Assembly (NCBI GenBank): GCA_023249395.1
Contig: JAHFCS010000005.1
Location: 1 to 20,431, forward strand
DNA: 20,431 bases
Source of the DNA: Gemmatimonadota bacterium
GTDB taxonomy: Bacteria; Gemmatimonadota; Gemmatimonadetes; Gemmatimonadales; Gemmatimonadaceae
Direction: 5' to 3'
Made by a program: the position numbers and the translations under genes. Positions within the stretch are counted from its first letter, which is position 1. Every line of letters begins with the position of its first letter. This document shows positions 16,678 to 20,431 of this stretch, in pieces. The notes under the pieces are model-generated. The model ran no database searches and had not been told where the DNA came from. It was given only the letters and a program-made list of their open reading frames with translations.

Positions 16678-17058
16678 ATGAAGTACGCAACACGAATCGC
16701 GACCTTCACCCTCGCCACCGGACTCGTCGCGGCAGGGTCGGTCTCTGGTCAGACGGCGAAGCCAAATTCACAGGCCGCTCTGATGCGCGAAGCGAAAATT
16801 ACGAAGACAGTGGCCACCAAAACCGCGCTCGAGCAGGTTCCGGGCGGGAAAGTCCGATCGTCGGAGCTCGAGCGTGAGAAAGGCAAACTCATCTATTCCT
16901 TCGACATCAAGGTCGCGGGGAAGTCCGGGATCGAGGAGATCAATATCGATGCGATGACCGGCGCCATCGTGGCGCACGAACATGAGGCGCTGAAGGCCGA
17001 GAAGAAGGAAGCTGTCCAGGAAGCTCTCGGGAAGAGAGCTCCGGCAGTGAAGAAGTAG
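16678..17058 (+). CDS. Exported PepSY-domain protein
   Basis: A 126-aa protein with an N-terminal signal peptide (about residues 1-24, ending SVSG before Gln). The rest is a single PepSY unit: helix KTVATKTALEQVPGGKVRSS, strands ELEREKGKLIYSFDIKV and IEEINIDAMTGAIVAHEHE, then a charged Lys/Glu helix. PepSY domains are found in peptidase inhibitors and in small periplasmic proteins encoded next to two-component systems or pumps; the function is not fixed. It follows the pump gene by 9 bp with an overlapping ribosome-binding site, so it belongs to the efflux operon. A role in modulating the sensor kinase or adaptor is only inference. Confidence 0.88.
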   Translation: MKYATRIATFTLATGLVAAGSVSGQTAKPNSQAALMREAKITKTVATKTALEQVPGGKVRSSELEREKGKLIYSFDIKVAGKSGIEEINIDAMTGAIVAHEHEALKAEKKEAVQEALGKRAPAVKK

Positions 17059-17173
17059 CTGTAGCCAGCCGTCTCCGGAGCGGCAACCGCGCGCAATGCT
17101 TACTATTGTCGTGGCTGCCGTCTTCGGGAGTCGGTTCTATCGACGCACAGCTTTCACTTGACGATTTTCGTTC

Positions 17174-17177
17174 GGAG
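17174..17177 (+). promoter_or_regulatory. Ribosome-binding site for the YVTN gene
   Basis: GGAG lies 7 bases before the ATG at 17185. It selects that start over the TTG at 17158, whose extra nine residues would spoil the signal peptide. Confidence 0.65.
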
Positions 17178-17184
17178 ACCAGTC

Positions 17185-18228
17185 ATGCGCGTTCGCTGCT
17201 CATCGATATTCTTCTGCTTCTTCGCGACGATGATCGCGAGCTCGACCGCCCTCGCCCAGGGCGTCCCCGGGACGTCATACCACGTTGTTGGAAAGATTGC
17301 AGCTGGAGGAGAAGGCGGGTGGGACTATCTCATCGCCGACACCACGAGCGAGCGACTGTACGTATCGCGCGGGACGCACGTCATGGTGGTCGATCTTTCT
17401 CGTGATTCGGTGATCGGTGACATCGCCAATACGCCCGGAGTCCACGGGATCGCAGTGGTTCCGTCGCTTGGGCGCGGCTTCACGAGCAACGGCCGCGATA
17501 CCACAGTCACAATTTTCGATCTCAGGACGCTGGCGCCGATCGCGAGTGTGAAGGTCACGGGACGGAATCCGGACGCCATCGTCTATGACCCTGCATCGAG
17601 CCGCGTTTTCACATTCAATGGCGGAGGCGCCAACACGACCGCGATCGACGCCGCGACCGGCGCCGTTGCCGGCACGATCGAGCTCGGAGGAAAGCCTGAG
17701 TTTGCAGTGTCGGACGGGAGGGGAACGATGTACGTCAACATCGAGGACAAGAGTGAGGTCGTCGCATTCGATTCGAAGGGACTGACCGTAAGGAATCGAT
17801 GGCCGGTCGCTCCCTGCGAGGAGCCGTCGGGAATGGCGATGGATCGCGCCAATGCGCGGCTGTTCGTGGTGTGCTCGAACAAGCTGATGGCGGTGCTCGA
17901 TCCCGCGACTGGCAAGGTCGTCACTGCGCTCCCGATCGGGCAGGGAGTCGACGCGGCCGGGTTCGATCCCGCGACGGGTCTCGCCTTCGCATCGAATGGC
18001 GAGGGGACGCTGACAGTAGTTCACGAGGACTCGCCCGACAAGTTCACAGTGGTTGGGACGGTCGCGACGCAGCGTGGCGCGCGCACGATGGCGCTCGACC
18101 CGAAGACGCACCGGATCTATCTATCGACGGCGCAGTTCGGTCCCCCGCCGGCGCCGACCACCGAGCGGCCGAATCCCCGGCCGCCCATGATCCCCGGCAC
18201 GTTCACAATTCTGATCCTCGATCGCTAA
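17185..18228 (+). CDS. Exported YVTN/YncE-like beta-propeller protein
   Basis: From the ATG at 17185 the protein is 347 aa. A signal peptide ends ALA before Gln (about residue 25), so it is periplasmic or secreted. The mature part is a seven-bladed-type propeller of repeated strands with YVTN-like signatures: TSERLYVSRGTHVMVVDL, GIAVVPSLGRGFTSNG, DAIVYDPASSRVFTFNGG, FAVSDGRGTMYVNIED, MAMDRANARLFVVCSN, AAGFDPATGLAFASNGEG, and MALDPKTHRIYLSTAQ. A proline-rich insert (about residues 316-337) interrupts the last blade. Such proteins bind ligands or partners; no enzymatic residues are evident. The gene lies 126 bp after PepSY, so it may be a read-through member of the efflux operon or have its own weak promoter. 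Confidence 0.88.
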   Translation: MRVRCSSIFFCFFATMIASSTALAQGVPGTSYHVVGKIAAGGEGGWDYLIADTTSERLYVSRGTHVMVVDLSRDSVIGDIANTPGVHGIAVVPSLGRGFTSNGRDTTVTIFDLRTLAPIASVKVTGRNPDAIVYDPASSRVFTFNGGGANTTAIDAATGAVAGTIELGGKPEFAVSDGRGTMYVNIEDKSEVVAFDSKGLTVRNRWPVAPCEEPSGMAMDRANARLFVVCSNKLMAVLDPATGKVVTALPIGQGVDAAGFDPATGLAFASNGEGTLTVVHEDSPDKFTVVGTVATQRGARTMALDPKTHRIYLSTAQFGPPPAPTTERPNPRPPMIPGTFTILILDR

Positions 18229-18234
18229 CAGCAC

Positions 18235-18263
18235 TTGACACAGAAGCTTGTCGGCCGTATTAT
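18235..18263 (+). promoter_or_regulatory. Near-consensus sigma70 promoter of the marR-family gene
   Basis: TTGACA (18235-18240) and TATTAT (18258-18263) are separated by exactly 17 bp; the -35 is perfect and the -10 matches five of six. The -35 begins 6 bases after the preceding stop codon. Transcription starting about 7 bases past the -10 would begin on the A of the ATG at 18270, giving a leaderless mRNA. Confidence 0.85.
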
Positions 18264-18274
18264 CCATATATGAA
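18263..18274. promoter_or_regulatory. Candidate MarR operator (site 1), CATATATG palindrome
   Basis: TNCATATATGNA overlaps the end of the -10, the predicted start site and the start codon of the marR-family gene. The 8-bp core is a perfect palindrome. The same pattern recurs at 18733-18744 before the yceI-like gene. Binding here would block the gene's own promoter, typical MarR autoregulation. Confidence 0.6.
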
Positions 18275-18710
18275 CGACACCCCAACCACCACCATCGCCG
18301 AACCTGCGCCCCCGCACTGGACCTTCTCGGTCCTCCACGCGGCGCATGTGATCGAGGAGCGAATCGAGGTCGCACTCGGCAAGGTGGGACTGTCGATGGC
18401 GAAGCAGGGCGCGCTCACCGAGCTCGCGCTGTCGGACGAGCCGCTGACTCTGAGCCAGCTGGCCGCCCGCCTGAGCTGCGTGAGGTCGAACATGACCCAG
18501 CTCGTGGATCGCCTGGAGGCGGACGGTCTGGTGCGAAGACTCGACGACCCGTCGGATCGCCGTAGCGTGCGGGCTGAGCTGACCCCGGTTGGCCGCGAAC
18601 GCCAGCACGCAGGCGAAAAGGCGGTGAAGCGTGTCCAGACAGAGTTCGCTGCGAGCCTGACGAACACTGAGAGGTCCGCGCTCGAGGCCGCGTTGGGGGC
18701 GATCAAGTAG
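18270..18710 (+). CDS. MarR-family transcriptional regulator
   Basis: A 146-aa winged-helix regulator, the usual MarR size. An N-terminal dimerisation helix (HAAHVIEERIEVALGKVGLS) leads to the DNA-binding core: PLTLSQLAARLSC, recognition helix VRSNMTQLVDRLEADGLV, and wing RRLDDPSDRRSVRAELTPVG with the conserved Asp-x-Arg-Arg. A C-terminal helix pair closes the dimer. Its only cysteine, Cys70, sits at the start of the recognition helix. The start is fixed by the near-consensus promoter placing transcription at the ATG; no ribosome-binding site is present. MarR proteins usually repress and release DNA on binding a phenolic ligand or on oxidation; neither can be decided here. The adjacent yceI-like gene, with the same palindrome, is the most likely target. 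Confidence 0.93.
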   Translation: MNDTPTTTIAEPAPPHWTFSVLHAAHVIEERIEVALGKVGLSMAKQGALTELALSDEPLTLSQLAARLSCVRSNMTQLVDRLEADGLVRRLDDPSDRRSVRAELTPVGRERQHAGEKAVKRVQTEFAASLTNTERSALEAALGAIK

Positions 18711-18732
18711 GTCTTTTTATTTGGACTGATGC

Positions 18733-18744
18733 TTCATATATGCA
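18733..18744. promoter_or_regulatory. Candidate MarR operator (site 2) upstream of the yceI-like gene
   Basis: A second TNCATATATGNA lies 69 bp before the yceI ATG. The 8-bp core is identical to site 1, in an otherwise GC-rich region. I saw no third copy in the window. A TATATG inside it could serve as a weak -10, but no good -35 was found. Confidence 0.55.
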
Positions 18745-18800
18745 ATTTGCAGTACCGTAACGTACAAGGCTCAATGTGTGTTTACACAACTACATCTACC

Positions 18801-18805
18801 GAGGA
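18801..18805 (+). promoter_or_regulatory. Ribosome-binding site for the yceI-like gene
   Basis: GAGGA lies 8 bases before the ATG at 18814 and selects this start over the upstream GTG at 18778. Confidence 0.7.
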
Positions 18806-18813
18806 ATCCTTTC

Positions 18814-19389
18814 ATGACACCAGCATTCGCACAGCCCCTCAACGAAATCGCCACCACGTGGCAGATCGACCCAGCGCATACCACCGTCGAGTTTGGCGTC
18901 AGGCATCTGATGATCTCGACCGTCAAGGGACGCTTCGGGGAAATCGCCGGAACTGTGACGCTCGACGCGAACGACGTTGCAGCACCACTGGTCGAAGTCA
19001 CGCTTCAGACAGCGAGCATCGACACCAGGCAGGCGCAGCGCGATGCCCATCTGCGCTCGGCCGATTTCTTCGACGTCGAAAAATGGCCGGCCATCACCTT
19101 CCGCAGCAGAAGCGTCGAAGGCGACACCGAGTCGGACTTCCGTGTCACCGGCGATCTCACGATCAAAGGCGTCACGCGCGAGATCGTGCTCGACGTTACG
19201 AAGGAAGGGCAGGGCTCCGACCCTTGGGGCAACCTCCGCACGGCGTTCAGTGCGAAGGGACAGATCGACCGCCGCGATTTCGGCCTGACTTACAACCAGA
19301 TTCTCGAGGCCGGTGGGGTAGTCGTGGGCGACGAGATCAAGATCTCAGTTGACGTCGAGCTCACTGCGGTCCCCAACGAGACAGAGTAA
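18814..19389 (+). CDS. YceI family protein (lipocalin-like fold)
   Basis: A 191-aa protein with the full YceI pattern: WQIDPAHTTVEFGVRHLMIS at the start, VKGRFGEIAGTVTLD, ASIDTRQAQRDAHLRSADFF, DVEKWPAITFRS, FRVTGDLTIKGVTREIVLDV, the DPWGNLR turn, and DFGLTYN before a last strand. YceI proteins form a beta-barrel that binds long isoprenoid or amide ligands. No signal peptide is seen (the N-terminus MTPAFAQPLNE is short and not hydrophobic enough), so this copy looks cytoplasmic, unlike the periplasmic E. coli protein. It lies 103 bp after the marR-family gene on the same strand, with a shared palindrome before both, so MarR control is the likely mode. The ligand and role are unknown. Confidence 0.93.
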   Translation: MTPAFAQPLNEIATTWQIDPAHTTVEFGVRHLMISTVKGRFGEIAGTVTLDANDVAAPLVEVTLQTASIDTRQAQRDAHLRSADFFDVEKWPAITFRSRSVEGDTESDFRVTGDLTIKGVTREIVLDVTKEGQGSDPWGNLRTAFSAKGQIDRRDFGLTYNQILEAGGVVVGDEIKISVDVELTAVPNETE

Positions 19390-19458
19390 GCGGACAGCCG
19401 TTTCGCAGGAAGCGAGCAGCCACTATGCCGCCAGCAGTCTGCACGTCCCAACGGGCGA

Positions 19459-20115
19459 CTAGTCCGTGCCGTGCACTGCCTCGATGAACGCGCTTACCTT
19501 CTGGATGTCCAACGCACCATTGGTCCTCACCCCGCTGCAGACATCCACGCCGAACGGAGCAACGGTCTCGATCGCCTCAGCCACGTTCGAGGCATTGAGG
19601 CCGCCGGCGAGATAGACAGGAGCAGCGGACGACTCGACGATCCGCCGGCTGATCGACCAGTCGTGCCGCCGCCCCGTGCCTCCGAGCTCCTTCACCGCCA
19701 GACGCGGATTCCCTGAATCGAGAAGGAGCGCGTCGACATCCGCGGCGAGCGCAATCGCTTCGTCGATCGACTCCTCGCCGGTGACGTGGATCACCTGCAC
19801 GATCTTCACGTTTGGCAGTGAAGCGCGGATGGCGTGATGTGCTCCTTCCTCAACGTGATCCACCAGCTGGAGCGTGCTCGCGCGAGTTCGACGTTGCTGC
19901 GCGACGATATGAGCCGCCGTCGTCTCGCTCGTGAGCAGGAACGTGTCCGCAGTCGATGGCACCGCGGAGACGATCTGTGCGATCAGATCCTCCTCGATGG
20001 GACCGGGCCCGCTCGGCATCCGCGACACGAGCCCGATGGCGGCGGCGCCGAGTCGGATGGCGGTGAGCGCCTCATCGATGCTCGCCATGCAGCAGATCTT
20101 CACGCTCGTTGACAT
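19459..20115 (-). CDS. TrpF-like (phosphoribosylanthranilate isomerase family) protein
   Basis: From the ATG at 20115 the protein is 218 aa, close to the usual TrpF length. Landmarks of the barrel are present: VKICC with the catalytic Cys8, LQLVD where TrpF has LQLHG, LLLDSG with the catalytic Asp133, GGTGRRHDWS, YLAGGLNASNV and FGVDVCSGVRTNG. Two spots differ from ordinary TrpF: the His of LQLH is replaced by Val, and SSGVE reads CSGVR. The catalytic pair is kept, so tryptophan-pathway activity remains possible, but no other trp gene is nearby and a related isomerase on another substrate cannot be excluded. The frame continues to an ATG at 20211, but the extra 32 residues do not fit the family. 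The gene is divergent from a carbamoyltransferase, 110 bp apart. Confidence 0.78.
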   Translation of the reverse strand: MSTSVKICCMASIDEALTAIRLGAAAIGLVSRMPSGPGPIEEDLIAQIVSAVPSTADTFLLTSETTAAHIVAQQRRTRASTLQLVDHVEEGAHHAIRASLPNVKIVQVIHVTGEESIDEAIALAADVDALLLDSGNPRLAVKELGGTGRRHDWSISRRIVESSAAPVYLAGGLNASNVAEAIETVAPFGVDVCSGVRTNGALDIQKVSAFIEAVHGTD

Positions 20116-20225
20116 GCAGGCCGAAGTTGCCGGCCGACAGAAGATCGCGCCAGTCTCCCTTGCCCCGAACTGCGGCGCACGCAGCTTTGTTGCATGCAGA
20201 CCGCTGAGCATTCAACGCCCGCAAC

Positions 20226-20431
20226 GTGACGGGCGAATACCTACTCGGCGTCTCCGCCTTCTACCACGACAGCGCCGCCTGCCTGCTGCGCAACGGCGAG
20301 ATCCTCGCTGCGGCACAGGAAGAGCGATTCACGCGCAAGAAGGGAGATGATTCCTTTCCCTTGCGGGCGGTGCATTACTGTCTGTCTGAAGGCGGTATTG
20401 GCACGACCGATCTTGCCGCAGTCGCATTTTA
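20226..20431 (+). CDS. Carbamoyltransferase, NodU/CmcH family (5' part only)
   Basis: Only the first 68 codons are present; the gene runs off the right edge. From a GTG at 20226 the protein reads YLLGVSAFYHDSAACLLRNG, then EILAAAQEERFTRKKGDDSF, then a helix RAVHYCLSEGGIG, which is the standard start of NodU/CmcH/TobZ-type O-carbamoyltransferases (an ASKHA-fold N-terminal domain). These transfer a carbamoyl group from carbamoyl phosphate to a hydroxyl of a sugar or natural product. The full length would be near 550-620 aa by family. No ribosome-binding site precedes the GTG. Acceptor and pathway cannot be judged from this fragment. Confidence 0.85.
   Translation, partial: MTGEYLLGVSAFYHDSAACLLRNGEILAAAQEERFTRKKGDDSFPLRAVHYCLSEGGIGTTDLAAVAF

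Noticed and set aside
17158..17184. TTG start for the YVTN gene, or TTGACG there as a -35
   Set aside because: A good ribosome-binding site and signal peptide favour ATG 17185, and no -10 is found at the right distance.
17275..18111. 278-aa minus-strand open frame opposite the YVTN gene
   Set aside because: Arg/His/Asp-rich shadow of a well-supported propeller gene.
18711..18720. T-rich run after the marR-family stop as a terminator
   Set aside because: No stable GC-rich hairpin precedes it.

Overview
The window is high-GC bacterial chromosome with densely packed genes and no phage, IS, tRNA, rRNA or CRISPR signal. A Ser/Thr kinase fused to a TolB-like domain and TPRs, a LytS/LytTR pair, a CzcCBA-like efflux operon, sparse Shine-Dalgarno sequences and frequent GTG starts together suggest a Gemmatimonadota-like organism, with Acidobacteriota as the alternative. 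This placement is inference from gene style, not from a marker gene.

Layout. (A) 14-3208, minus strand: a polytopic GT-C-type glycosyltransferase followed by an NAD-dependent sugar epimerase/dehydratase, a two-gene envelope-glycan unit. (B) 3319-3879, plus: a DUF1003 membrane protein. (C) 3912-6356, minus: the Ser/Thr kinase-TolB-TPR protein, divergent from a small lipoprotein (6429-6914). (D) 6911-9012, minus: a LytS-type histidine kinase and LytTR response regulator with an ATGA overlap; the regulator's stop codon overlaps the lipoprotein's stop tail to tail. (E) 9208-17058, plus: an apparent operon of OmpR-type regulator, histidine kinase without a HAMP domain, TolC-like outer-membrane protein, membrane-fusion lipoprotein, RND pump and secreted PepSY protein. 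An exported YVTN beta-propeller protein follows (17185-18228). (F) 18270-19389, plus: a MarR regulator with a near-consensus sigma70 promoter that seems to give a leaderless mRNA, then a YceI protein. Both are preceded by the same TNCATATATGNA palindrome. (G) 19459-20115, minus: a divergent, stand-alone TrpF-like protein. (H) 20226 to the right edge, plus: the start of a NodU/CmcH carbamoyltransferase.

How they may work together. Region E reads as a signal-controlled tripartite efflux system: the two-component pair senses an envelope or chemical stress and controls the pump, and PepSY is translationally tied to the pump gene. Region F looks like a second, independent MarR-controlled switch acting on itself and yceI. 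The LytTR pair diverges from the OmpR pair across a 195-bp gap, so that gap is a regulatory hub.

Nothing here is a clearly new class of system. The strongest under-described signals are the paired MarR/YceI palindromes with the leaderless promoter, the lipoprotein with a PH-like tail opposite the kinase, and the TrpF-like protein with altered phosphate-site residues beside a carbamoyltransferase.
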